Positions 8,755-18,000 of a DNA stretch of 64,000 nt are shown here, in pieces (the stretch's first letter is position 1; each line of letters starts with the position of its first letter). Source of the stretch: Bacteroidales bacterium (GTDB lineage Bacteria > Bacteroidota > Bacteroidia > Bacteroidales > P3). The position numbers and the translations under genes were made by a program. The stretch spans positions 1-64,000 of the forward strand of contig JAFZTV010000055.1 of assembly GCA_017618625.1 (NCBI GenBank). Direction: 5' to 3'. Below the pieces are notes generated by a model. That model saw nothing but the letters and a program-made list of their open reading frames with translations, was not told the origin of the DNA and searched no databases.

Positions 8755-9759
8755 TCATCTCGCATACGGAGGCAGCGATATGTCGGCGAACTCGCCGCGA
8801 AGGTATTTGAAGTGAGCCGCAATGCCGACCATGGCGGCGTTGTCGGTACAGAATTTCTTTTGGGGCACGAAGGCGGTCCATCCGTGTTTGGTGCCGGCCT
8901 CGGTTATGCGTTGCCGCAACAGCGAGTTGGCAGAAACACCGCCTGCGATGGCCACTTGGTTGACATGGTGCTTCAGCACGGCCTTCTCCAGTTTCTTCAT
9001 TAGGAATCCCACGATGGTCTCTTGGATTGAGGCGCAGAGGTCTTCCTTGTGTTTTTCGATGAAGTCGGGGTAGGTTTTCAGCTGGTCGCGGAGGAAGTAG
9101 AGGAACGAGGTTTTGATGCCGCTGAAGCTGTAGTCGAAGCCGGGGATGTGAGGGGTGGCGAAATCGAAGGCGTCGGCGTTGCCGTTTTGTGCCAGCGAGT
9201 CGATGATGGGTCCGCCGGGGTAGCCGAGATCCATGATTTTGGCGGCCTTGTCGATGGCTTCGCCTGCGGCGTCGTCGATGGTTTGGCCGAGGATTTCGTA
9301 TTCAAAGTAGTCGCGGAAGAGCATTATCTGAGTGTGGCCGCCCGAAACCAGCAGGCAGATGAATGGAAAGCGAGGGGTAGGGGTGGAGTCGGACTCCTTG
9401 ATGAAATGCGACAGCACGTGGGCCTGCAGGTGGTTTACCTCGATTATCGGCACGTTGAGCGCCTGCGAGAGTCCTTTGGCGAAGGAGACGCCGACGAGCA
9501 GCGAACCGAGCAGGCCAGGGCCTCGGGTGAAAGCGACCGCATCGATGTCGCCGAGGGCGATGCCCGCCTGCCGCACGGCTTCGTCCACAACCGGCACGAT
9601 GTTTTGCTGATGCGCACGCGAGGCCAGCTCAGGCACCACGCCGCCGTAGCGACGGTGTACGTCCTGCGAGGCAATGACGTTTGAGAGCAGGAACTGGTCG
9701 CGGAGGACCGCTGCCGAGGTGTCGTCGCACGACGATTCTATTGCGAGGATTATACTCAT
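8755..9759 (-). CDS. tsaD: tRNA N6-threonylcarbamoyladenosine transferase TsaD
   Basis: 334 residues from ATG 9759. The frame stays open another 56 codons upstream, but MSIILAIESSCDDT is the conserved TsaD N-terminus and a -7 box sits just upstream. TsaD transfers threonylcarbamoyl to A37 of ANN-decoding tRNAs with TsaB, TsaE and TsaC. The metal-binding HxxxH is His110 and His114 (VNHLQAHVLSH). Nucleotide-binding motifs of the ASKHA fold follow (LLVSGGHTQ, AIAGGVSANSLLR), then CTDNAAMVG. The leader can only be a few bases long. Confidence 0.97.
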   Translation of the reverse strand: MSIILAIESSCDDTSAAVLRDQFLLSNVIASQDVHRRYGGVVPELASRAHQQNIVPVVDEAVRQAGIALGDIDAVAFTRGPGLLGSLLVGVSFAKGLSQALNVPIIEVNHLQAHVLSHFIKESDSTPTPRFPFICLLVSGGHTQIMLFRDYFEYEILGQTIDDAAGEAIDKAAKIMDLGYPGGPIIDSLAQNGNADAFDFATPHIPGFDYSFSGIKTSFLYFLRDQLKTYPDFIEKHKEDLCASIQETIVGFLMKKLEKAVLKHHVNQVAIAGGVSANSLLRQRITEAGTKHGWTAFVPQKKFCTDNAAMVGIAAHFKYLRGEFADISLPPYAR

Positions 9760-9767
9760 AGCGGTTG

Positions 9768-9775
9768 CAAAAGTA
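9768..9775 (-). promoter_or_regulatory. -7 box for tsaD
   Basis: The reverse strand reads TACTTTTG, matching TAnnTTTG, 8 bp upstream of the tsaD ATG. It implies an almost leaderless message and rules out the longer open frame. Confidence 0.6.
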
Positions 9776-9900
9776 CGAAAAAAATGCCGTTTTTTGGCAG
9801 TTTTTAAATGAGGGAAATAATTTTTTGAAAAATGAGAGGCTGCAATAAAAAAAGAGATTTTGCGTGTGGTTATTGGAAAAATAGAGTATTTTTGCCAAAT

Positions 9901-10011
9901 AGAATTGATGTTAATGTATTCTTGCAAGGGTATGGCAATCAGTGGGATTGGCTGTATCGTGATAATACGGCCGACAATTATGGTGCAGAAATCGCATCTG
10001 CAACAGCTTGA
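9901..10011 (+). pseudogene. Possible remnant of a coding sequence
   Basis: One frame reads through 36 codons with a protein-like composition (DVNVFLQGYGNQWDWLY, then DNTADNYGAEIAS) and stops at 10009-10011, with no start codon or upstream continuation. A -7-like TATTTTTG sits at 9887-9894. It may be the tail of a lost surface protein; it could also be chance. Confidence 0.25.
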
Positions 10012-10038
10012 TGCACAGTACTAAACCATGTTCTTCTC

Positions 10039-10126
10039 CGTATCAACGCCGTATCAACGCCGTATCAACTCCGTGTTATCTCTAGGGTTCATCCAGGGTT
10101 CATCTAGGGTAACTCTGAGTTATGTG
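10039..10126. repeat. 11-bp-phase array B
   Basis: Eight consecutive 11-mers keep phase: cgtatcaacgc twice, cgtatcaactc, cgtgttatctc, tagggttcatc, cagggttcatc, tagggtaactc, tgagttatgtg. The unit changes completely along the array while the 11-bp period holds. Confidence 0.8.
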
Positions 10127-10313
10127 TTACTTTTCTCCTAGTGGGGTTATGGTTTTGTAAGGGTTGGGGTGGGTGGGAGAGTTTGTGCTCTTTTGTGTGG
10201 TCGGGTTGTTGACGGAGGTTTTGGGGAGGGTGGGTTTTGAGGGTGTAATATGCTGATAGTCGGTGTGATAACTTTCAGTGTTCATAAATGATTGTCGTAA
10301 AAAAAAAACTGCG

Positions 10314-10321
10314 TATCTTTG
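10314..10321 (+). promoter_or_regulatory. -7 box for the surface-protein cluster
   Basis: TATCTTTG, matching TAnnTTTG, 43 bp before the ATG at 10364. A weak -33 (ATTG) lies near 10291. Confidence 0.6.
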
Positions 10322-10363
10322 CAAGTTATTATAAATATCACGGCGTATTATAACTAGTTGACT

Positions 10364-10954
10364 ATGCGAAGAAGTGTGTTTATTGTTGCGGCTTGCGTGC
10401 TGATGGTATCGTGTATGAAGGACACGGACGAGACGATATGGCTGCCGGTTCTGAACGACCGCATACCGGAGCGTGTGCTGTCGGCGGACGAGCAGGACTC
10501 GCTGCGGCAGTATATGCCGATATACGAGGGCTTCACGCCGGTGAATGTGGACGGTGACTACATGGCTTCGCCAATGACGCTGGTATATGCCTCGGACGGC
10601 TTTGAGGGAGAGTTTTACGACATGCGTTGGAAGGTGGCCGACCAGAACGGGCGCAATGTAGCGAGCTACAAGGAATGGCAGCGCAATGCGGCAGGCTCGA
10701 CCAAGGAGGCGCACGTGATAGGAGAGGGGAAGAAAATAACGGTCTATACGATAGAGAAGGCTGTTGACGAGAGTCTTGGCTGGAGCTGCGATATGGTCAC
10801 GGTTATTTCGGGAGAGAAAGAAGATGACGGAATCAAGGGTTATTCGTATGCTATCGTGATGCGCAACAAGTGCGACGACAACGGCGTGATAATAGAGCCC
10901 GACAGTTACAGGGTGTTTACAGATGGAGACGGGATGTCGTCGTTGAGAAGGTGA
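10364..10954 (+). CDS. Uncharacterised lipoprotein, first gene of surface cluster
   Basis: 196 residues from ATG 10364. The N-terminus MRRSVFIVAACVLMVSC is a lipoprotein signal with the lipobox Cys at residue 17, so the protein should be membrane-anchored. The following region is acidic and rich in aromatic residues (YMPIYEGFTPVNVDGDYMASP), with a beta-rich pattern. I do not recognise a family. It is first in a forward cluster, 29 bp before the barrel gene, and probably cotranscribed with it, so it may be an accessory of the surface proteins that follow. Confidence 0.75.
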   Translation: MRRSVFIVAACVLMVSCMKDTDETIWLPVLNDRIPERVLSADEQDSLRQYMPIYEGFTPVNVDGDYMASPMTLVYASDGFEGEFYDMRWKVADQNGRNVASYKEWQRNAAGSTKEAHVIGEGKKITVYTIEKAVDESLGWSCDMVTVISGEKEDDGIKGYSYAIVMRNKCDDNGVIIEPDSYRVFTDGDGMSSLRR

Positions 10955-10983
10955 CGGGATTGAAAAAGTAAGAGGTTAAAGAT

Positions 10984-12003
10984 ATGAGATTTGCAAGCAT
11001 AAAGTCACTCTGGAGGCGGGTTGCCGCAATGGCGCTCGTGCTGGCGGCTTTGGTCGGCAGAGTTTCGGCTCAGGGTGAGGTTTCGCTGCAGATGTTCGCG
11101 GGAGGAGTGAAAGCGGGTGTCAGCGTGGGAGATTTCCGTTTCACCGCTGCCAACTATACCATATACAAGCACCATTTGACCGTCAACGCGGTGGCCGGCG
11201 CATGGCTGCAGCTGCGCACCAAGTCGGGCTTCTCAATCAGGCCGGAGGCGGCATACACGGGTAGAGGGGCAAATCTGGAGTGGGAGGATGTGAAATACCG
11301 CCTGCGAGCCAACTGCCTGGATATACGTTTGGGTTTGATATACAATTTCAAGTTCAAGAAGACTATGCTGTCGCCATACATTGTGGCCGCGCCGATATGG
11401 AATATGACGATGGACGGCAGAGTGGATTACACCGACTATTACACGGGCGATATAGTGATGCCGCTTTCGGCCAGCAGCATGAGGATTCATGATTTCGGTA
11501 TGTTTTGTGGGGTGGGTTTCGAATATCCTGTGCATGGATATGGGTGGGCGGTATGCCTGTCGGGCGAAGTGGGCTACAATTGGGGGTTAGGGAACGATTT
11601 CTCGAGGAAGGAGCAGACAACCAATGTGACAGTTCTGAACCCAAGCCTGGATCAGCTGCCGGCTCTTGGGAACCGTTTTGCACGCGGAGTAGAGGTGACA
11701 TTCAGGGTGGGTGTGCCCTTCGGCAAGGTGATAGAATGGAGAAAACAAGAGACAGACAATAACTTCCTGTTTGAGGATGACGAGGATGAAGAGGAGATGA
11801 TGGATGAAGATGACGAGAACCTGGACGAGGAGCCTGCGAAGAAGAAAAAGAAGTCGAAAACGGTGAAGGCGGAACAAACCGAAGAGAAACCAGTGGTGAC
11901 GAAACCGGTTGAAGAAGAGGAGGAAACGGAAAAGTCGGAGGGAGAGGAACAGCCAAAGAAGAACGAAGAAACCCAAGAAGAACAACAGAAGAATATGCAA
12001 TGA
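10984..12003 (+). CDS. Outer-membrane beta-barrel protein with long charged C-terminal tail
   Basis: 339 residues. The signal peptide ends near VSAQ (about residue 30). Residues 31-255 show amphipathic strands with aromatic ends typical of a porin-like barrel (GFSIRPEAAYTGRGANLEW, GVGFEYPVHGYGW), and the last strand is VTFRVGVPFGKVIEW. From about residue 262 there is a roughly 78-residue tail of Asp/Glu runs, a Lys run (AKKKKKSK) and Glu/Lys-rich sequence ending in EEQQKNMQ. The tail should be periplasmic and disordered and is not usual for such barrels. The stop overlaps the next ATG (ATGA), so translation is coupled to the T9SS-sorted protein. Confidence 0.8.
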   Translation: MRFASIKSLWRRVAAMALVLAALVGRVSAQGEVSLQMFAGGVKAGVSVGDFRFTAANYTIYKHHLTVNAVAGAWLQLRTKSGFSIRPEAAYTGRGANLEWEDVKYRLRANCLDIRLGLIYNFKFKKTMLSPYIVAAPIWNMTMDGRVDYTDYYTGDIVMPLSASSMRIHDFGMFCGVGFEYPVHGYGWAVCLSGEVGYNWGLGNDFSRKEQTTNVTVLNPSLDQLPALGNRFARGVEVTFRVGVPFGKVIEWRKQETDNNFLFEDDEDEEEMMDEDDENLDEEPAKKKKKSKTVKAEQTEEKPVVTKPVEEEEETEKSEGEEQPKKNEETQEEQQKNMQ

Positions 12004-12491
12004 TGAAACGTGTTGTGTTTTTTGTATTGCTTACGATGGCAGGAGCCTGTGTGTGGGCACAGTCGGCTTTCGGTGTGGCGGGTGGCGATGCCAGCGGAGA
12101 GAGCGGAAGTCTGAGTTATACGGTGGGCCAGGTGGCGGTGATGACCACATACGGCAAGGTGACCAATGCCAGCCGAGTGGCTGCAAACCTGCGCGAAGGG
12201 GTGCAGCAGACCTATACCGTAGAGGAACTGAGGATTGACGGCGTGCAGGTGTTGGACTTGGACATAAGTGTATATCCCAACCCGACGGCCGACCAAGTGA
12301 CAGTGAGCGTAGGACACACTGTCGCTGACATGCGCTACGAGTTGTACAGCATGGACGGGCGTTTGCTGAAGAAAGGCCGTGTGGCGGAAGGAGAACAATG
12401 CATTGAAATGAGAGGATGTGCGGCGGGCAGCTACGTGCTGCGCATTGCGGCCGGGAAGTCGGAAAACAATTACAAGATAGTGAAACTGTAA
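12000..12491 (+). CDS. Short secreted protein with type IX sorting domain
   Basis: 163 residues. The signal peptide ends at VWAQ (about 22). The mature N-terminal segment (GDASGESGSLSYTVGQVAV, then VAANLREGVQQTY) is a recurrent module in small Bacteroidetes secreted proteins. The C-terminal third is a type A sorting domain (VYPNPTADQVTVSV ... YELYSMDGRLL ... GSYVLRIAAG ... YKIVKL), which directs export through T9SS and attachment to the cell surface. No catalytic domain is present. The start overlaps the stop of the barrel gene and the modular surface protein begins 55 bp downstream. Confidence 0.85.
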   Translation: MMKRVVFFVLLTMAGACVWAQSAFGVAGGDASGESGSLSYTVGQVAVMTTYGKVTNASRVAANLREGVQQTYTVEELRIDGVQVLDLDISVYPNPTADQVTVSVGHTVADMRYELYSMDGRLLKKGRVAEGEQCIEMRGCAAGSYVLRIAAGKSENNYKIVKL

Positions 12492-12546
12492 GGTGTGATG
12501 AAACGATAAAACAAAAGATTATCATTGAAATAAAACATAGAAACAC

Positions 12547-14952
12547 ATGAAAAAGGGACTGATATTAGCGATATTGGCTGTAGCTATGGGGATGACGCTG
12601 AGGGCGCAGGCACCGCAGACAATGACTTATCAAGCCGTTGTGCGAGACGCCACAGGGCGACTGGTGAGCAATGGTAACGTAGGGATACAACTTTCCATAC
12701 TGCAAGGCTCGGAGAACGGGTCGGCGGTATATACAGACCGCCAGACGGTGACCACCAACGCGAACGGTATGTTCACCCTGATAATTGGCGGTTCGTCCAA
12801 CAGACTCGACGGCATCGACTGGGCGGCAGGGCCATACTTCATCAAGAGCGAAGTTGACCCCACGGGCGGCACGGACTACACTTTGAGCATCGTGCAGCAG
12901 ATGACGAGTGTACCTTATGCGCTGAGGGCCTGTGTGGCGGACAGCATTATAAGCGGCGTGAACTTCGAGGAGCTAGACCCTGTGTTCACTGCGTGGGACA
13001 AGGACTACAACGACCTCATAAACACTCCGACCATACCGACCTCGGTGAGCGAACTGGAGAACGACGCGGGCTACCTCACATCGTATGAGGAGATTCAAGT
13101 GCTGAGCCTCAGCAACGACACGATATTCCTAACCGGCGGAAGCTTTGTGAAGCTGCCAGAAAGCGGCACCAGAGATTATAACGACCTCATAAACACTCCG
13201 ATGATACCGACGGCGGTAAGCGAACTTGACAACGACGCTGGCTATTTGACTTCGTACAGCGAGGTGCAGTCGCTCTCGGACGTGGCGGCCATAGGCAATG
13301 CTGCCAACACGCAGCTGAAGGAGGTGAGCGACCCTACCGATGACCTCGATGCCGTAAACCTTCGCACGCTGAACGCAGTGATAGCTGATTGGACGCACAG
13401 ATTCGACTCCATCACGCATGTGTATGATTCGATAATCCGTTATCAGGACAGTGTCATAGACACAATGGGTGATATAATAGCAATACTTGCCACTACGGAG
13501 GGAGATACTGTGGCGGCGGAATGTGAGAGTTTCAGCTGGTATGGCACGGAATATACGGTGTCTGGCGACTACCGCCATCTGCTGCGCAATGTTTTGGGAT
13601 ATGACAGCGTGTTGACGATGCACCTGACTATCAATCACGGCACCCATGACGCAGAGAACCAGACAGCCTGCGACAGTTACACCTGGCACGGGAACAGCTA
13701 CAGTTCCAGCGGAACATACACATACAGTTATATGAACACTGCGGGGTGCGCTAGTGCTGACACGCTGCATCTTGTAATCAACGCCAGCAACTCGGCTACG
13801 GACCATCAGACGGGGTGTGACACGTACACATGGATAGACGGAAATACCTATACCGCATCGGAGACCACGGCAACGCATACGTTGACTAACGCGGCAGGGT
13901 GCGACAGTGTGGTGACGCTGAACCTGACGATGCATTACGGCACCCACAACTCAGAGACCATTTCGACAACAGAGGTCTCGTACACCTGGCACGGAACGAC
14001 CTATATGTTTACTGGAAATCATACATACGAATACACGAATGGTGACGGTTGCGCAAGTGTGGACACACTGCATTTGACCATTGGACCTTTTGACTCGTTC
14101 GGGCAATCGGCATCGTTGTTCTCGGTGAGTGCGAACAGAAAAGTGCGCTTCTCGAAAGGTAACTTGCAGTACCAGAACACGGGAACCCATGCTGTGGCCA
14201 CCGGCGGTACGGCGGATGGCACCTGGCGTTTTGCAGACAACCAGTATGACTATATCTCGGATGATAATATCTCGCCGTCGTATACAGGATGGATAGATTT
14301 GTTCGGCTACGGGACCAGTGGATGGAATAGCGGCGCGTCAGCCTATCAGCCTTACTCGACAAGCACCACGGGAATACATTATTGGCCAGGTGGCATAGAC
14401 GGTAACGATTTGGCCGGGGATTACAGGAACGCCGACTGGGGTGTGTATAACGCCATTTCGAACGGCGGAAACCAACCTAACATGTGGAGAGTCATGACGA
14501 GAGGAGAACAAGAGTATCTGTATTTTGGACGCAGTGCCTCGACGGTTAACGGTGTGGAGAATGCTCGTTATGTAAAAGCCAGTGTGAACGGAACGAATGG
14601 AACGATTATATTCCCGGATTTGTACTCACATCCTAGCGAGGTACCGCTGCCGACAGGTATCAATACCGCATCCACTTCGTATATAACAAATGTTTACAGT
14701 GCTGCACAATGGACTTTGATGGAGGCTAACGGGTGTATATTCCTGCCAGCTGCTGGATGGAGAACCGGAAGCAACACATATCATTCAGTTGGGAGTATTG
14801 GTCAATACTATACAAGCACTGTTTCCTTCGTTGAGGAAGGCACGGCGTATCTGCCTAGAGTACTTCATTTCGAGGACGCCCAGTTCTCGATAGATTGGAA
14901 CCACAGCTACTATAATGCCAATTCGGTCAGGTTGGTAAGGAATGTGGAATAG
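12547..14952 (+). CDS. Large modular surface protein (tail-fibre-like modules plus Cys-paired repeats)
   Basis: 801 residues. After a signal peptide (ends LRAQ, about 21) comes a Bacteroidetes N-terminal module (MTYQAVVRDATGRLVSNGNV ... YTLSIVQQMTSVPYALRA, about 26-128). Two DYNDLINTP-IPT repeats with ELxNDAGYLTSY, as in fibre-like proteins, follow at about 155-240. Then come four repeats of about 45-48 residues (330-510) with a CDSYTWHGNSY-type core and a closing CxSxDTLHLxI strand; the last has lost its first Cys. The C-terminal 290 residues begin with KVRFSKGNLQYQ and end SVRLVRN, a module I know from many Bacteroidales surface proteins. No C-terminal T9SS domain is visible, so its export route is unclear. 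An adhesin or stalk role is inference. Confidence 0.75.
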   Translation: MKKGLILAILAVAMGMTLRAQAPQTMTYQAVVRDATGRLVSNGNVGIQLSILQGSENGSAVYTDRQTVTTNANGMFTLIIGGSSNRLDGIDWAAGPYFIKSEVDPTGGTDYTLSIVQQMTSVPYALRACVADSIISGVNFEELDPVFTAWDKDYNDLINTPTIPTSVSELENDAGYLTSYEEIQVLSLSNDTIFLTGGSFVKLPESGTRDYNDLINTPMIPTAVSELDNDAGYLTSYSEVQSLSDVAAIGNAANTQLKEVSDPTDDLDAVNLRTLNAVIADWTHRFDSITHVYDSIIRYQDSVIDTMGDIIAILATTEGDTVAAECESFSWYGTEYTVSGDYRHLLRNVLGYDSVLTMHLTINHGTHDAENQTACDSYTWHGNSYSSSGTYTYSYMNTAGCASADTLHLVINASNSATDHQTGCDTYTWIDGNTYTASETTATHTLTNAAGCDSVVTLNLTMHYGTHNSETISTTEVSYTWHGTTYMFTGNHTYEYTNGDGCASVDTLHLTIGPFDSFGQSASLFSVSANRKVRFSKGNLQYQNTGTHAVATGGTADGTWRFADNQYDYISDDNISPSYTGWIDLFGYGTSGWNSGASAYQPYSTSTTGIHYWPGGIDGNDLAGDYRNADWGVYNAISNGGNQPNMWRVMTRGEQEYLYFGRSASTVNGVENARYVKASVNGTNGTIIFPDLYSHPSEVPLPTGINTASTSYITNVYSAAQWTLMEANGCIFLPAAGWRTGSNTYHSVGSIGQYYTSTVSFVEEGTAYLPRVLHFEDAQFSIDWNHSYYNANSVRLVRNVE

Positions 14953-14965
14953 TAAGAATGTCGAA

Positions 14966-15010
14966 TAAAAAAATAGGGGGTCGTCTGAAAAGACGGCCCC
15001 CTATTTTTAC
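14966..15010. terminator. Bidirectional terminator between the surface cluster and purL
   Basis: A stem AAATAGGGGGTCGTC / GACGGCCCCCTATTT with a 6-base loop, A-rich on the left and T-rich on the right, so it works on both strands. It lies between two converging genes. Confidence 0.9.
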
Positions 15011-15021
15011 ATAAGGATAAT

Positions 15022-18000
15022 TTACTTGAAGTACTCCACGCCCGACTCGAATATCAACTGGTCGGTGTTGCCGTAGATGTTTAGGAATGCCCCATGGCTG
15101 CGGCGTTCGCTGTGACCCATCTTACCGAGCACTCGGCCATCCGGACTGGTGATGCCTTCTATGGCGCAATAAGAGCCATTCATGTTGTATTCTTCATCCA
15201 TTGTCGGATTGCCGTCAAGGTCAACGTATTGAGCTGCTACTTGTCCGTTCTTGAACAGTAGGTCAATCCATTCCTGCGGTGCCACAAAGCGGCCTTCGCC
15301 GTGCGAGATGGGTATGACGTAGGTGGCTCCCAGCTCGGCTTTACGCAGCCACGGACTGAGGTTGGAGGTGACACGTGTGTAGGCCATCTTGCTTTGGTGA
15401 CGTCCAATGGTGTTGAAGGTCAAGGTGGGTGCGTTGTCGGCCTGCGGGCGTATCTCGCCGTGAGGTACGAGTCCGAGTTTGACAAGGGCCTGGAATCCGT
15501 TGCAGATGCCAATCATAAGACCATCGCGTTTCTGGAGCAATTCCATGACTGCATCGGCAATGCGTTGGTTGCGGAACACGCTGGTGATGAATTTTGCAGA
15601 GCCTTCGGGCTCGTCTCCGGCGCTGAAGCCACCGGGCAACATGATAATCTGGCTGTTATTGATAGCCTTGACGTAGGCATCGACGCTCTCGCGTATCTGC
15701 TGGCCGTTTTGGTTGCGGAAGACGATTATTTCGCTCTCTGCTCCGGCACGGTTGAAAGCGCGTGCGCTGTCGTATTCGCAGTTTGTGCCTGGGAATGCAG
15801 GAATGAATACATGCGGACGGGCAACCTTGTTTTTGCAGATGTGGATATCCTTAAAGTTAATTGGAGTTACGGGGGATAGTGGGGCTATTGTTTCGTTGCT
15901 ACGGGTGGGGAACACACTTTCGAGAGTCTTCTGCCATGCGGCAAGAGCCTCTTCCAATGCGATTTTTTCTCCTCCGATTTCGAAGACGGGCTCGGCAATG
16001 ACTTCGCCTATTTTCTCGCAACGGAATGGTAATCCTTCGACGGACGCCACTTCTACTATTATGTTTCCGTAATGTTTTTCGGTGAGTCCGCTTTGTTGGA
16101 TTAGTTTTACACCGAGTTTGTTGCCAAACGCCATCTTGCTGACCGCTTCAATAACACCACCAAATCCTAATGCGTATGCGCTGAGCACCCGTCCGGCCTC
16201 GATGGCTTTTCGCAACGCGGCGTATTGGTTGAGGGCGTCTGTGTAGTCGGGCATGCCGTATTCTTTCTCTTTTACATCGAGCATCACCAAGTGGCTGCCG
16301 GCTTTTTTCAATTCTGGTGTGACAACGTGTTTCAGGTCGCTGATTCCGACAGCGAAGGAGCATAGGGTAGGGGGTACGTCGATGTCGTTAAATGTGCCGG
16401 ACATGGAATCCTTGCCGCCGATGGCGGGTAGTTTCAGCCCCATCTGAGCATGGTATGCACCTAGGAGTGCCGCAAACGGCTCTCCCCAGCGATATGGATC
16501 ATTGCCAAGTTTTTTGAAGTATTCCTGGAATGTCAGACGCACTCTGGAGGCATCGCCGCCAGCAGCAGCAATTTTGGCTACGGACGAGAGCACAGCATAT
16601 ACTGACCCATGGAACGGTGACCAGGAGGTCTGGTAAGGATCCATGCCGTAGGACATGATCGTGACGGTGTCGCATTTGCCATCAAGCAGTGGCAGTTTGC
16701 CTATCATGCTCTGCGTAGGCGTGAGCTGATATTTGCCGCCGTAGGGCATAACGACACTGCCGGCTCCAATAGAGCTGTCGAACATCTCGACAAGACCTTT
16801 CTGCGAGCAGACATTTAAGTCGGACAGTGTGGAGATCCAAAGTTCTTTTACGGTCTGATTTGTCTGACAATTTTGACTTGTCTTGTCGGGCATTGCGACG
16901 CTAACGGTCGTCTCTTGGTGAGCGCCGTTAGTGTCGATAAACCTGCGTGATAAATTCACTATCTCTTTGCCACGCCAGCTGATAATCATGCGTGGCTCTT
17001 TTGTTACTGTCGCAACGACGGTTGCCTCGAGGTTCTCTTCGTCGGCGTATTGCAACATCTTGTCCACATCTTTCGGATCTACTACCACTGCCATTCTCTC
17101 TTGGCTCTCGCTTATGGCAAGTTCGGTTCCGTCAAGACCGGCATATTTCTTTGGAACCTTGTCAAGGTTGATTTGCAGTCCGTCGGCCAACTCTCCTATA
17201 GCCACGCTGACACCGCCAGCACCGAAATCGTTACATTTCTTGATAATGGAAGAAACCTCTTCTCTGCGGAACAGACGTTGTATTTTACGTTCCGTCGGTG
17301 CGTTACCTTTTTGCACTTCAGCGCCGCATGTGGTAAGGCTCTTAGTTGTGTGGCTTTTAGATGCACCTGTGGCACCGCCTATACCGTCACGGCCAGTGCG
17401 ACCACCGAGCAGTATGATAATGTCGCCTGGGTCGGAGGTTAGACGTTTTACAGCGCGTCTTGGTGCTGCTGCAATCACAGCGCCGATTTCCATTCGTTTT
17501 GCAACATAGTTGGGATGATAAATTTCATTTACCAAGCCGGTGGCAAGTCCTATCTGGTTGCCATACGAGCTATAGCCGTGAGCGGCGGTTGTGACAATCT
17601 TGCGCTGCGGCAGTTTGCCAGGAAGGGTTTCCTCTATGGGTTTGGTCGGGTCGGCGGCACCAGTCACACGCATGGCTTGATAGACGTAAGTGCGACCCGA
17701 AAGCGGGTCTCTGATACATCCGCCAAGGCAGGTGGCGGCTCCACCGAAGGGCTCAATCTCTGTCGGGTGGTTGTGTGTTTCATTCTTGAAGTTTATAAGC
17801 CACTCCTCACGGTTTCCGTCAATGGTCACAGGCACAACTATGGAGCAAGCGTTTATCTCGTCGCTCGGTTCCTGGTCGTCAAGTATTCCGGCTTTTTTAA
17901 GACGTTTCGCCGCCAGAGTGCCGATATCCATAAGACAGACAAATTTGTCGTCACGTCCAGCGTAGTGCTCTTTGTGGTCGGCGAGATATTGCTGGAATGC

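Larger units (their letters stand above)
9760..10363. other. Intergenic region, 604 bp
   Basis: Holds the tsaD promoter, a possible gene remnant (9901-10011), an 11-bp-phase array (10039-10126) and the promoter of the surface cluster (10314-10321). No intact gene is seen. Confidence 0.7.
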
